Part shown: one piece after another, positions 8,191-17,395 of the stretch
Position numbering within the stretch: position 1 is the stretch's first letter
Layout: each line of letters begins with the position of its first letter
DNA from: Alteriqipengyuania_B sp035481675
Lineage (GTDB): Bacteria; Pseudomonadota; Alphaproteobacteria; Sphingomonadales; Sphingomonadaceae
NCBI RefSeq assembly: GCF_035481675.1
Contig: NZ_JAYJJW010000001.1
Span: 1,736,001-1,800,000, forward strand
Direction of reading: 5' to 3'
Length of the DNA: 64,000 nucleotides
Program-made: the position numbers and the translations under genes
Notes under the pieces: generated by a model
Databases searched by the model: none
What the model saw: the letters and a program-made list of their open reading frames with translations, nothing else
What the model was told of the DNA's origin: nothing

Positions 8191-9132
8191 ATGGCGACTG
8201 CACCCGAATTGAGCCGCGACTACAGCGCGATCCCCGAAATGCCGGACGACGTCTTCACCGCGCCGCTGAAGCGGCCGGAACATGTGGGCGAAGACTGGCT
8301 GGAGCCGAAGCAGACCGAGTACGACAGCGAGGACGACGCGATCTGGAACGACCTGTTCGCGCGCCAGATGGACATATTGCCGGGCCGCGCGGCGACCGCA
8401 TTCCTCGAAGGCCTCGAAAAGCTCGATCTCGGCAAGGGGGGCGTGCCCGAATTCGGTGCGATGTCTGAAGAACTGGGCAAGCTGACGGGCTGGAGCGTGG
8501 TGCCCGTGCCGATGCTGATCCCGGACCACATCTTCTTCTGGCACCTTGCCAACCGGCGCTTCCCGGCGGGCAACTTCATCCGTACGCGCGAGACGTTCGA
8601 CTACATCCAGGAACCTGACGTCTTCCATGACGTGTTCGGCCACGTGCCGATGCTGACCGACCCGACCTTTGCCGATTACATGCAGGAATACGGCAAGGCC
8701 GGCTGGCGGGCGATGGAATACAACCGGCTGAAGGCGCTCGGCTCGCTCTACTGGTACACGGTCGAATTCGGGCTGGTGCTGGAAGGCGGCAAGGATTTGC
8801 GCGCCTACGGGGCGGGCATCCTCTCCGGCCCGACCGAGGCGGTCTATGCGGTGGAGGCGGAAAGCCCGAACCGGATCATGCTGAATGTCGACCGCGTGAT
8901 GCGCACGGATTACGTCATCAGCGACCTGCAGCCGACCTATTTCGTGATCGAGAATTTCGAGGACCTGTTCCGCCAGACGGTGGAGCGCGATTTCGACCGG
9001 CTCTATCGCAATCTCGGCCCCGGTTTCACCTATGCCAACACGGCGGTGATCGACGTGGACAACGTGCACACGCGCGGGACGCTGGAATATTCGCTGCGCG
9101 GCGGGCGCGGATCGGGCGCGAAGCCGGTCTGA
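8191..9132 (+). CDS. phhA: phenylalanine 4-monooxygenase
   Basis: A 313-residue pterin-dependent aromatic amino acid hydroxylase converting phenylalanine to tyrosine. The non-haem iron ligands are visible: His146 and His151 in FHDVFGHVPML and Glu192 in YTVEFGL. The chain matches the bacterial single-domain form, without a regulatory ACT domain. No pterin carbinolamine dehydratase gene is adjacent. A LacI-type regulator lies convergently 18 bases downstream, but nothing links it to this gene. Confidence 0.95.
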   Translation: MATAPELSRDYSAIPEMPDDVFTAPLKRPEHVGEDWLEPKQTEYDSEDDAIWNDLFARQMDILPGRAATAFLEGLEKLDLGKGGVPEFGAMSEELGKLTGWSVVPVPMLIPDHIFFWHLANRRFPAGNFIRTRETFDYIQEPDVFHDVFGHVPMLTDPTFADYMQEYGKAGWRAMEYNRLKALGSLYWYTVEFGLVLEGGKDLRAYGAGILSGPTEAVYAVEAESPNRIMLNVDRVMRTDYVISDLQPTYFVIENFEDLFRQTVERDFDRLYRNLGPGFTYANTAVIDVDNVHTRGTLEYSLRGGRGSGAKPV

Positions 9133-9150
9133 CGCCGGGCGCGCGGCGTC

Positions 9151-10194
9151 CTAGCGCACGCTGGCGCGTTCGATCAGCCGTACCGGCACCCGGGCGCTGA
9201 GCGCATCTTCCTGCGGATCGAGCCCCGCGTCGATCAGCAGCTTGGCCGCCGCGCCGAAATCGGGCTCGATCGTGGTGAGCGGCGGCTCGCACAAGGCGCC
9301 GCCGCCCAGCCCGTCGAAACCGATGATCCCGAAATCCTGCGGCAATGCCACCCCGCGCGCACGCAATTCCGCCACCGCGCCGAATGCCATCGCGTCGCAG
9401 GCCGCGAACACCGCATCGGGCGGATCGCCGCCGTCCAGCAGGTTCGCGATCGCCGCCCGCCCCTGGTCCTGCCGCGTCTCGCCCGACCCCGCGGCAGCGG
9501 CCAGCGGTTCGAGGCCGTTTTCACGCAAGGCCGCGCAATAACCGTCATAGCGTTCGGCGAACTGGCGCTGGGTGGACGTCGTGTCGCCGATAAAGGCGAT
9601 GCGCCGGTATCCTGCGCCCAACAGCACATCGACCGCCAACCGGCCGCCGGCCATGTTGTCGGACCGGATCGCGGCGTGGTCGTCGAAGGGAGAGCCCCAG
9701 AACGCCATGTGCGGCTGGCCGTCGTTGGCGGCGCGGAAATAGTCCCACGCGGGCTGGTTGGTGGTGGTGCCGATCACGATGACCGCGTCGGCCTGTCCGC
9801 GTTCCACGAATTGGGAGAAGAAGCGCTCTTCTTCCGACTGGAACGAGACGAGCGAATGCAGGCCCCGGTCGGCTGCTTCCGCGCAGACGCTACCGAGAAG
9901 GGCGAAGTTGAACGGGTTGACCGAGCTCGGCGGCGCCCCCGCCTGGCCAATTACGACCACGGCGATGGTTTCGGTCCGCCCGCTGCGCAACCGTGCGGCG
10001 CGGTCGTCGACCTGGTAGCCGAGCTTGCGGGCGGCCTCCACCACGCGGGTGCGGGTCGCCTCGGTAATGGCGGCAGACCCGGCAAGCGCGCGCGAGACGG
10101 TGGACTGGCTGACCCCGGCAAGCTCCGCGACATCGTAGGAGCGGACGCGCAGCGGCGTCTTGCGCTGCGAAGTGGCCTGTGTCTCGTCGCTCAT
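9151..10194 (-). CDS. LacI family transcriptional regulator
   Basis: A 347-residue repressor-type regulator. The N-terminal helix-turn-helix reads DVAELAGVSQSTVSRALAG and is followed by the hinge helix ARKLGYQ. The rest is a periplasmic-binding-protein-like sensor domain with FIGDTTSTQRQFAERYDGY and the C-terminal IIGFDGLGGG. Start ATG at 10194 is preceded by GGGGAGA. LacI members normally sense sugars, but no sugar genes are adjacent, so its target is unknown. Confidence 0.9.
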   Translation of the reverse strand: MSDETQATSQRKTPLRVRSYDVAELAGVSQSTVSRALAGSAAITEATRTRVVEAARKLGYQVDDRAARLRSGRTETIAVVVIGQAGAPPSSVNPFNFALLGSVCAEAADRGLHSLVSFQSEEERFFSQFVERGQADAVIVIGTTTNQPAWDYFRAANDGQPHMAFWGSPFDDHAAIRSDNMAGGRLAVDVLLGAGYRRIAFIGDTTSTQRQFAERYDGYCAALRENGLEPLAAAAGSGETRQDQGRAAIANLLDGGDPPDAVFAACDAMAFGAVAELRARGVALPQDFGIIGFDGLGGGALCEPPLTTIEPDFGAAAKLLIDAGLDPQEDALSARVPVRLIERASVR

Positions 10195-10257
10195 CGCCGT
10201 CTCCCCTCGCGCGGTCGATAGCACAACGCGGCAAGGGGAAAAGGGCCTTCGGGCCGC

Positions 10258-10554
10258 TTATTCCGCAGCGATGGGCGGCGCCGACGTGGCCGGCTCTGCC
10301 GTGGGTGGCGCGGGCACTGGGGACGGGTCCTCGTCCAGCCGGTCGGACGCCTGCTGCAAGGCATCGAGTTCGGCCTCGCTCTGACCGGTCGCCACGTCGA
10401 GCGCCTCGCTGGAAGGGGTGATATCGCCGATCGCTTCCGCCTCGGCTGCCGCTTTCGTGTCGGTCACTTCCGCACCGATCTCGGCGTCGCCGCTATCGCT
10501 GCATGCGGCCAGCGCCAGCACAAGGGCGGCTGCCGGAATGAAATTGCGTGTCAC
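10258..10554 (-). CDS. small lipoprotein, function unknown
   Basis: A 98-residue predicted lipoprotein starting with GTG at 10554, supported by GGGAGGA about 7 bases upstream. The signal peptide ends in LALAAC (Cys18). The mature part is acidic and alanine-rich and ends in a Pro/Ala-rich tail (PVPAPPTAEPATSAPP). It is similar in style to the lipoproteins at 1179 and 1625, but I see no shared domain. Confidence 0.65.
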   Translation of the reverse strand: MTRNFIPAAALVLALAACSDSGDAEIGAEVTDTKAAAEAEAIGDITPSSEALDVATGQSEAELDALQQASDRLDEDPSPVPAPPTAEPATSAPPIAAE

Positions 10555-10627
10555 GTGCGATCCTCCCGTCGAAATACGGATGGCGTTGTGAACGCGATTT
10601 CGCGGAATGTGAAGTGGGCCCTGCGGC

Positions 10628-10897
10628 TCAGGCGAGCGTGCGGTTCTTCGCAAAGCGCAAGGCGAATACAGCGAGGACCGAGCCTATGGTCGCCGCGGCG
10701 AGTGCCCCCAGACCGACGATGCCGGCAAAGACATTGCTGGTGCCGAAAACGGCGTGCGTCAGGATCGGAAAGACCAGCGCGCCCGCGGCGGCCGCCCCGG
10801 CGTACAAGCCGATGCCTTCGGTCCGGTCGACCGCAAACCCGATGGACATCGCCCACCCGATCGCGGCACCCAGCAATATGAGGACGGCTATGCCCAT
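10628..10897 (-). CDS. small multi-pass membrane protein, function unknown
   Basis: An 89-residue hydrophobic protein with about three transmembrane segments (residues 2-20, 30-50 and 58-80) and a basic C-terminus (RFAKNRTLA). Start ATG at 10897 has AAAGG upstream. The glycine-rich opening GAAIGW is reminiscent of small transglycosylase-associated (GlsB/YeaQ) proteins, but the similarity is too weak to name it. Confidence 0.6.
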   Translation of the reverse strand: MGIAVLILLGAAIGWAMSIGFAVDRTEGIGLYAGAAAAGALVFPILTHAVFGTSNVFAGIVGLGALAAATIGSVLAVFALRFAKNRTLA

Positions 10898-10979
10898 GAC
10901 ACCTTTCTTGCGTTACGTGATTCCATAACGTCGAATGGTGACAATGGGTTCCGCGCGGCGGTGTTCCCGGACGGGCTTG

Positions 10980-11792
10980 TTAACGAAGCGCCAGCCACGC
11001 GACGGCGGCGGCGCCGATCACGATCCGGTACCACGCAAACGGCGCGAAACCGTGCTTGGAGACATAGGCGACGAAGGCCCGGATCACGACCAGCGCGACC
11101 ACGAAACTGACCGCGAAACCGATGGCGATTTCGTACCAGCCTACGGTCATCGTGCCGGCAGTCAGCTCGTCGCCCTTCTGGATCAGTTCCAGGGTGGTTG
11201 CCCCGATCATCGTCGGCACCGCGAGGAAGAAGGAAAACTCCGCCGCAGTCTTGCGATTGATGCCCATCGCAAGCGCGCCCATAATCGTCGCGCCGCTGCG
11301 GCTGACGCCCGGCACCATGGCAAGGCACTGGGCAAGGCCCACGCCGATCACCTGCTTCATGGGGAGGTCGGCCACCTTGGTGTCGCCGCGCGGGTTGGCG
11401 ACTTTCTCGATGCCCAGGATGGCGATGCCGCCGATGATCAACGCCCACGCCACGATCGACGGGCTGCCGAGCATGATGTCGATATAATCCTTCAGCGCAA
11501 GGCCGAGGATGGCCGACGGCACGAAGGCGAGGATGATGTTACGGGCGAAGCGCAGCCCTTCGCTTTCCAGCTTCAGCACCCCCATCCCGGCGTTCCAGAA
11601 GGTGGGCCAGTACTGGTAGACCACCGCCAGGATCGCGCCCAGCTGGATGACCACGTTGAACATGGCCCACTGCGCGGCGTCGTAGCCGAACAGTTCGGAG
11701 GCCAGGATCAGGTGCCCGGTCGAGGAAACGGGCACGAATTCGGTCAGGCCCTCGACAATGCCGAGGAGGATTGCGGTCAGCGTGGTGTTCAT
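10980..11792 (-). CDS. uppP: undecaprenyl-diphosphatase UppP (BacA)
   Basis: An integral inner-membrane phosphatase of 270 residues that recycles undecaprenyl pyrophosphate for peptidoglycan and polysaccharide synthesis. Both signature motifs are present: EGLTEFVPVSSTGHL at residues 14-28 and PGVSRSGATI near residue 172. Several long hydrophobic segments match the family's membrane topology. It lies 81 bases downstream of the M13 peptidase gene, with a terminator hairpin between them, so it is probably a separate unit. Confidence 0.95.
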   Translation of the reverse strand: MNTTLTAILLGIVEGLTEFVPVSSTGHLILASELFGYDAAQWAMFNVVIQLGAILAVVYQYWPTFWNAGMGVLKLESEGLRFARNIILAFVPSAILGLALKDYIDIMLGSPSIVAWALIIGGIAILGIEKVANPRGDTKVADLPMKQVIGVGLAQCLAMVPGVSRSGATIMGALAMGINRKTAAEFSFFLAVPTMIGATTLELIQKGDELTAGTMTVGWYEIAIGFAVSFVVALVVIRAFVAYVSKHGFAPFAWYRIVIGAAAVAWLALR

Positions 11793-11814
11793 GGGCGCAC
11801 CCCCTCAAAGCGAA

Positions 11815-11844
11815 GCGGGCCCGAGTCAAGCGACCCGGGCCCGC
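11815..11844 (-). terminator. hairpin terminator after the M13 peptidase gene
   Basis: GCGGGCCCG pairs with CGGGCCCGC over 9 bases around a 12-base loop. On the minus strand it is followed by a short T-containing run (TTCGCTTT). It lies between the M13 peptidase stop and the uppP start. Confidence 0.6.
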
Positions 11845-11873
11845 AAACGGCGATTAATCGGAAAAGCGAAGGC

Positions 11874-13985
11874 TTACCAGATCTTCACGCGCTCTTCCGG
11901 CGGCAAGTACAGTTCATCGTCCGGGGTGACACCGAAGGCATCGTACCAGGCGTCGATGTTCCGGACCACGCCGTTCACGCGGTACTCTTCCGGGCTGTGC
12001 GGATCGACCTGCAGGCGCTGCCGGCCGATTTCCTCGCGCTGCATGGAACGCCACACCTGCGCCCAGGCGAGGAAGAAGCGCTGGTCGCCGGTCAGGCCGT
12101 CGATCACCGGTGCCTCTTCCCCGTTCAGCGACAGCTTGTAGGCGCGGTAGGCAAGGCTGAGCCCGCCGACGTCGCCGATGTTCTCGCCCAGCGTGAAGCG
12201 GCCGTTCACGCAGGTCTCGCCGTCGTCATAGGGGCAATAGGCATCGTACTGGGCGGCCAGCGCATCGCCGAGCTCGGTGAAGCGGGCCTTGTCTTCCGGC
12301 TGCCACCAGTCGCGCAGCGTGCCGGTGGCATCGTATTTCGCGCCCTGGTCGTCGAAACCGTGGCCGATTTCGTGGCCGATCACGCCGCCGATGGCGCCAT
12401 AGTTCACGGCCGGGTCGGCGCTGGCGCCGAAGAACGGCTGCTGCAGGATGGCGGCCGGGAACACGATCTCGTTGAAGACCGGGTTGTAATAGGCGTTCAC
12501 CGTCTGCGGCAGCATGAACCATTCGGTCTTGTCGACTTCGGTGCCGAGCTTGGAAAGGTTGTCCTTCATGCCCCATTCGGCCGCCGCCATGCGGTTGGCC
12601 AGCGGGTCGGACGTGATCGTCAGCCCGTCATAGGTTTCGAAGCTGTCGGGGTAGCCGATCTTGGGATTGAACGAATTCAGCTTGGCGAGGGCCTGCGCCT
12701 TCGTTTCCGCCGTCATCCAGTCGTTTTCCTCGATGCTGTCCGCCATGGCGAGCCGCAGGTTGGCGACCAGTTCGTCCATCGCTTCCTTGCTGGCAGCGGG
12801 GAAGTACCGCTCGACATAGACCTTGCCCAGCTGTTCGCCGAGCATGCCCTGCGTCGCCGCGATCGCACGCTTCCAGCGCGGCTGCTGTTCCTGCGCGCCC
12901 GACAGCGTCTTGCCGAAGAAGGCGAAGTTCGCCTCGTCGATGTCGCTCGGCAGGACCGAGGCGTTGTTGCTGATGAAGGTCTTGGCGAGATAGGCCTGCA
13001 GCACCGGCAGGTCGGTGCTTGCGATCAGCTTCGCCATTGCCGGCAGGCCGCCGCCCATCTTGGCGAGGTCTTCTGCCGTGAGTCCGAGCGTCTCGATCTC
13101 TTCGGCGGTCGGCGGCATCTGGCTGACGTCGAAGGCATCGACGTCGCCCAGGTCCATCGCATTGAGCATGGTGGCGAGCGGGAAGCCTTCCGTCGCCGCG
13201 TCCAGTTCCGCGCGGGTCAGCTTGTTATAGGTGAGATCCGCGTTGCGCAGCATGGTGCGGTCCCATTCCAGCACGGCGACCTGCTTTTCGAAGGCATAAA
13301 CTGCCTGCGCAGTGGTCGCCGCATCGGCGTAACCGGCCTTGTCCAGCAGGAAGGTGAGGTAATCCATGTAGGCGGTACGGATCGCGGTGTTACGCTCGTT
13401 ATCGACGAGGTAGTAGTCGCGGTCCGGCAGGCCCATGCCGTCGAAGCCGACGCCCACGATGTAGGTGTCCGGGTCCTTGCTATCCACGGTCACGCCGCCG
13501 CCGATGAGGGAAGGCATGCCGGGCTTCGCCATCACGGCAGCCAGCTCGGTCAGGTTCGAAGCGCCGTAGATTTCGCCGAGATACGGATAGGCCGGTGCCA
13601 TGCCGGCGGCATCGATCGCGTCGGTGTCGAGGTAGGACTTGTAGGCGGTGGCGATGCGGGCCTCGGTGCTGCCGGCGGCGAAATCGCCGTCTTCCAGCTC
13701 GTCGACCAGCGCCTTCACATCGTCGCGCGACTTCTCGCCGAGCAGGGTGAAGGCACCGAAGCGCGAATATTCGGACGGGATCGGGTTCGCGTCGATCCAC
13801 TTGCCGTTGACGTAGTCGAAGAAGTCGTCGCCCGGATCGACCGACTGGTCGAGCAGTTCGGGCTGCACGCCCCAGCTACCGAAATCCATTTCCGGCGTGG
13901 TGCTTTCGCCGTCCTGGGCGAGCGCGGGTGCGGCCATGGCCAGCGCGGCGAGCGAGGCGCCCGCGGCGAGCATTGTACGAAGCAT
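11874..13985 (-). CDS. M13 family zinc metallopeptidase
   Basis: A secreted neprilysin-like endopeptidase of 703 residues. The signal peptide ends with APALA before Gln24. The zinc site HEIGH sits near residue 535 in VIGHEIGHGFDDQG, the upstream substrate-binding NAYYNP is present, and the conserved last residue is Trp (VKIW). Start ATG at 13985 has AAGGA upstream; a much longer in-frame ORF upstream lacks a signal peptide and is rejected. It probably works in the periplasm, where it would degrade small peptides. Its leader contains two alternative hairpins (see 14008). Confidence 0.92.
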   Translation of the reverse strand: MLRTMLAAGASLAALAMAAPALAQDGESTTPEMDFGSWGVQPELLDQSVDPGDDFFDYVNGKWIDANPIPSEYSRFGAFTLLGEKSRDDVKALVDELEDGDFAAGSTEARIATAYKSYLDTDAIDAAGMAPAYPYLGEIYGASNLTELAAVMAKPGMPSLIGGGVTVDSKDPDTYIVGVGFDGMGLPDRDYYLVDNERNTAIRTAYMDYLTFLLDKAGYADAATTAQAVYAFEKQVAVLEWDRTMLRNADLTYNKLTRAELDAATEGFPLATMLNAMDLGDVDAFDVSQMPPTAEEIETLGLTAEDLAKMGGGLPAMAKLIASTDLPVLQAYLAKTFISNNASVLPSDIDEANFAFFGKTLSGAQEQQPRWKRAIAATQGMLGEQLGKVYVERYFPAASKEAMDELVANLRLAMADSIEENDWMTAETKAQALAKLNSFNPKIGYPDSFETYDGLTITSDPLANRMAAAEWGMKDNLSKLGTEVDKTEWFMLPQTVNAYYNPVFNEIVFPAAILQQPFFGASADPAVNYGAIGGVIGHEIGHGFDDQGAKYDATGTLRDWWQPEDKARFTELGDALAAQYDAYCPYDDGETCVNGRFTLGENIGDVGGLSLAYRAYKLSLNGEEAPVIDGLTGDQRFFLAWAQVWRSMQREEIGRQRLQVDPHSPEEYRVNGVVRNIDAWYDAFGVTPDDELYLPPEERVKIW

Positions 13986-14007
13986 AGAAATATCCTTGTC
14001 CCTAAAG

Positions 14008-14072
14008 ATTCTCGCGCCGGACCCCCGCCGGCGCGCATGCGCGCGAGAATAGCGGCAAACTGCCGTATTCTC
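14008..14072 (-). promoter_or_regulatory. two mutually exclusive inverted repeats between ABC exporter and M13 gene
   Basis: ATTCTCGCGC (14008-14017) can pair with GCGCGAGAAT (14041-14050). The same GAGAATA (14045-14051) can instead pair with TATTCTC (14066-14072), with an inner CGGCA/TGCCG stem. The two structures share the central arm and cannot form together, a layout seen in attenuators. It could also be a terminator for the ABC gene plus an operator. No clear U-run follows either stem. Confidence 0.5.
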
Positions 14073-14127
14073 TAACGCTTCGTCGATGAACCGGTGCTGT
14101 TCGTCGAAGCGGCTCGAACTCGGGGGC

Positions 14128-15942
14128 TCAGGCGGCGTCCTGGAATTGCAGCGAGGCGAGGCGCGCATAGAGACCGCCTGCCGCATTGAGCTCCGCATGG
14201 GTGCCCTGCTCCACGATCCGGCCTTCGTCCATCACCACGATCCGGTCGGCGGCGCGAACTGTGGCGAGGCGGTGGGCGATGACCAGCGTGGTGCGGTCCA
14301 GCATCAGCGTGTCGAGCGCCGCCTGCACCGCGCGTTCGCTTTCCGCATCGAGCGCGCTGGTCGCCTCGTCCAGCAGCAGGATCGGCGCATCGCGCAGCAA
14401 CGCCCGAGCGATGGCGATGCGCTGGCGCTGCCCGCCGGAGAGGCGCGCGCCGCCTTCGCCCAGCTGCGAATCCAGCCCTTCCGGCAGGTCGCGCAGGAAG
14501 CGGCTGGCATGCGCTGCCTCCGACGCTTCCCAGATCATCGCGTCGCTCGCGTCCCAGTTGCCATAGCGCAAGTTGTCGCGCGCGCTGGCCGCGAACAGGC
14601 GGCCATCCTGCGGCACCAATGCGAAACGGCGACGGATGTCGGCGGGATCTGCGGCGGTGAGCGGAATTCCGTCGAGCCTGACGGTGCCCGCCTGCGGATC
14701 GTAGAACCGCTCGGCCAGCTGGAACACGGTCGACTTGCCCGCCCCCGACGGGCCCACCAGCGCCACGGTTTCGCCAGGCTCCACCGTCAGGCTGAAATCG
14801 GCCAGCGCGGGCGTGTCGGGCCGCGTGGGATAGCGGAAAGTAACGTTGCGGAAGGACAATGACCCGCGCGGCGGCTGCGGCAGGGCCTGCGGGCGCGCAG
14901 GCGCCTTGATCGCCGGTTCTTCCTTCATCAGTTCGTTGAGGCGGCTGGCCGCGCCGGCCCCGCGCAGCAGCTCGCCATAGACCTCGGTCAGCGCGCCGAA
15001 TGCCCCCGCCACCAGCCCGCCGGTCAGCACGAAGGCGGCGATGGTGCCGCCGCTGATCGTGCCTTCGGCCACGCCGATCGCGCCGCGCCACATCAACAGG
15101 GTGATCGCCCCGAAAATGAACAGGATGATGATCGCGGTCATCGCGCTGCGTAGCAGGATACGCCGCCGGGCCGTGTCGAAGGTGCGCTCCACCGCGCCGG
15201 CGAAGCGGGCCTGTTCGCGCGCTTCCTGGTTGAAGCCCTGGACGATCTTCATCGCGCCGAGCGTTTCCGCCACCATCGAGCCGACATCGGCGATCCGGTC
15301 CTGGCTCGACCGCGAGACGGAGCGGATGCGCCGCCCGAACCACGCGATGGGCAGCACGATCAGCGGGATACCGATGACGAGGCCGAGGGTGAGCTGCGGC
15401 GCCAGCGTGAACAGGTAGATCGTCCCGCCGATGCCCATGATGATGTTGCGCAGCGCGACCGACACGGTGGTGCCCACGACCTGCTCGATCAGCGCGGTAT
15501 CGGCGGTCAGGCGGCTGGCGATCTCGCTCGGCGAATTTTCCTCGAAGAAGCCGGGCGATAGGCGCAGCAGGTTCTTCTGCACGTCGGTGCGGATGTCGGC
15601 GACCACGCGCTCGCCCAGCCAGCTCACGAAATAGAAGCGCAATGCCGTGCCGATGGCCAGCACCACCACGATCAGCAGCAAATATTCGAACCAGCGCCCG
15701 ATATCGGCGGGATCGCCGCCCTCGGCAAAGCCGCGGTCGATAATCAGCTTGAAGCCCGCCGGTATCGCCAGCGTGGCAGAGGCCGTCACCAGCAGCGCCG
15801 CGCCCGCCAGCGCCAGCTTGGAGGGATAGGCCAGCGCCGCCTTCCATACCATCGCCAGCGGCCCGATCGAGCGCGCAGGCTTGGCCGCAGCGGCATCGAT
15901 GGCGCCGGCGTCCGGCTCTGGCTGGTCTTGGGTTTCGGGCAT
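14128..15942 (-). CDS. ABC transporter, fused permease and ATPase (MsbA/exporter type)
   Basis: A 604-residue half-transporter. Residues 30-330 form the six-helix transmembrane domain. The nucleotide-binding domain follows, with Walker A GPSGAGKS near residue 395, signature LSGGQRQR near 500, Walker B ILLLDEATSALD and the H-loop IAHRL. It would act as a homodimer exporting lipid or hydrophobic substrates. The sequence resembles MsbA-like exporters, but the substrate is not predictable. No partner half-transporter is adjacent. Confidence 0.9.
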   Translation of the reverse strand: MPETQDQPEPDAGAIDAAAAKPARSIGPLAMVWKAALAYPSKLALAGAALLVTASATLAIPAGFKLIIDRGFAEGGDPADIGRWFEYLLLIVVVLAIGTALRFYFVSWLGERVVADIRTDVQKNLLRLSPGFFEENSPSEIASRLTADTALIEQVVGTTVSVALRNIIMGIGGTIYLFTLAPQLTLGLVIGIPLIVLPIAWFGRRIRSVSRSSQDRIADVGSMVAETLGAMKIVQGFNQEAREQARFAGAVERTFDTARRRILLRSAMTAIIILFIFGAITLLMWRGAIGVAEGTISGGTIAAFVLTGGLVAGAFGALTEVYGELLRGAGAASRLNELMKEEPAIKAPARPQALPQPPRGSLSFRNVTFRYPTRPDTPALADFSLTVEPGETVALVGPSGAGKSTVFQLAERFYDPQAGTVRLDGIPLTAADPADIRRRFALVPQDGRLFAASARDNLRYGNWDASDAMIWEASEAAHASRFLRDLPEGLDSQLGEGGARLSGGQRQRIAIARALLRDAPILLLDEATSALDAESERAVQAALDTLMLDRTTLVIAHRLATVRAADRIVVMDEGRIVEQGTHAELNAAGGLYARLASLQFQDAA

Positions 15943-16121
15943 TACGGGCGCCTTACATCAGCGGTTGGCCGCTGCAAAGCTGGGGCCTTGCGCCGCCGAT
16001 ACAAGCCACATTCGCCGGAGCAAATCGGGCGCTGCTGCATTGCACAATGAAACGCAAAGCGCCACATAGCGGGTACGAACCGCCCGCGAGCGCCAGTTCG
16101 CGCGGCCAGCAGGGGATTACA

Positions 16122-17348
16122 GTGCTTTACAACGCTTACGAGATGCAGCGGCAGTTCCTGTCCGGCGCCAGCGCCTGGGCGGCTGTCAGCGCGCAGTGGC
16201 TGACTAATCCGCGCAACCCGCTCGGGTACCTCGGTTTCACGCCGATGATGGCGAGCGCGCTCGACGTGTTTTCCCATGCATCGGCAAGCTACGGCAAGCC
16301 CGCCTTCGGTATCGAGACCGTCCCCGTGGACGGGAAGGATATGGCAGTGACCGAAACCGTGGTCGAGCGCCGCGCGTTCGGCGACCTCAGGCATTTCAAG
16401 CGCGACGGCCTGCCCGAAGATGCGCCCCGCTTGCTGATCGTCGCCCCGATGAGCGGGCATTACGCCACGCTGCTGCGCGGCACGGTCGCGCGGATGGTGG
16501 AAAGCGCGGAAGTCTGGGTCACCGACTGGGCCGATGCGCGCAGCGTCAATATCGACAAGGGCAGTTTCGACCTCGACGATTACATCGATTACCTGATCGA
16601 CTTCCTCGGCGTGATCGGGCCGGATGCGCACATGCTCGCCGTGTGCCAGCCCAGCGTCCCCGCGCTGGCGGCAACGGCGGTGATGGCCAAGGCGGGCGAT
16701 CCCAACCGCCCCGCGACGCTGACCATGATGGGCGGGCCCATCGACACGCGCCAGTCGCCCACCACCGTCAACGACCTTGCCATGCAGCGCCCGCTCGCGT
16801 GGTTTCGCACGCAGGTGATCGCCACAGTGCCGCTGCAATACGAAGGCGCGGGACGGCGCGTCTATCCGGGCTTCCTGCAGCTGGCCGGGTTCATGACCAT
16901 GAACCTGGGCGAGCACATGATGAGCCATTACGAGATGTTCAAACACCTGCGCGCCGGCGACGACGAGAGCGCGGAGAAGACCAAGGATTTCTACGAGGAA
17001 TACCGCAGCGTCTGCGACATGACGGCGGAATTCTACCTCCAGACGGTGGAGGAGGTGTTCCAGAAGCACTCGCTGCCGAAGGGCGAATTTATGCACCGCG
17101 GCGAACTGGTGGACCTCGGCGCCATCACCGACACCGCGATCCTGGCTATCGAGGGCGAGCGTGACGATATTTCCGGCATCGGCCAGACGCGCGCCGCGCT
17201 CGACATCACGCCCGGCCTGTCGATCAAGCAGAAGAAATACCACCTCGCCCTCGGCGCGGGCCATTACGGCATTTTCAACGGCAGCAAGTGGCGCGAACAG
17301 ATCGCGCCCGTGGTTGAGGAATGGATGGCGGCGAACAGCCGGGACTAG
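16122..17348 (+). CDS. phaZ: intracellular polyhydroxyalkanoate depolymerase
   Basis: A 408-residue alpha/beta-hydrolase degrading stored polyhydroxybutyrate. The catalytic nucleophile is Cys175 in VCQPSVPAL, where most hydrolases have Ser; Cys is the norm in PhaZ1-type intracellular depolymerases. The usual family start LYNAYEMQRQ follows GTG at 16122, with AGGGGA upstream; an ORF opening 25 codons earlier is not needed. The C-terminal GAGHYGIFNG holds the catalytic His. No phaC synthase is in the window. Confidence 0.9.
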   Translation: MLYNAYEMQRQFLSGASAWAAVSAQWLTNPRNPLGYLGFTPMMASALDVFSHASASYGKPAFGIETVPVDGKDMAVTETVVERRAFGDLRHFKRDGLPEDAPRLLIVAPMSGHYATLLRGTVARMVESAEVWVTDWADARSVNIDKGSFDLDDYIDYLIDFLGVIGPDAHMLAVCQPSVPALAATAVMAKAGDPNRPATLTMMGGPIDTRQSPTTVNDLAMQRPLAWFRTQVIATVPLQYEGAGRRVYPGFLQLAGFMTMNLGEHMMSHYEMFKHLRAGDDESAEKTKDFYEEYRSVCDMTAEFYLQTVEEVFQKHSLPKGEFMHRGELVDLGAITDTAILAIEGERDDISGIGQTRAALDITPGLSIKQKKYHLALGAGHYGIFNGSKWREQIAPVVEEWMAANSRD

Positions 17349-17395
17349 GCGTCCGCCGCCATCGGGCTACCCTCAGTCGAGCTGAGCTTCTTCGC

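Noticed and set aside
10935..14075. A 1046-codon open frame on the plus strand, opposite uppP and the M13 peptidase
   Set aside because: It is the antisense shadow of two well-identified genes in GC-rich DNA; composition is His/Arg/Gly-rich with no domain.
16122..17348. Cys instead of Ser in the PhaZ active site as a mutation
   Set aside because: Cys nucleophiles are normal in intracellular PhaZ1-type depolymerases.
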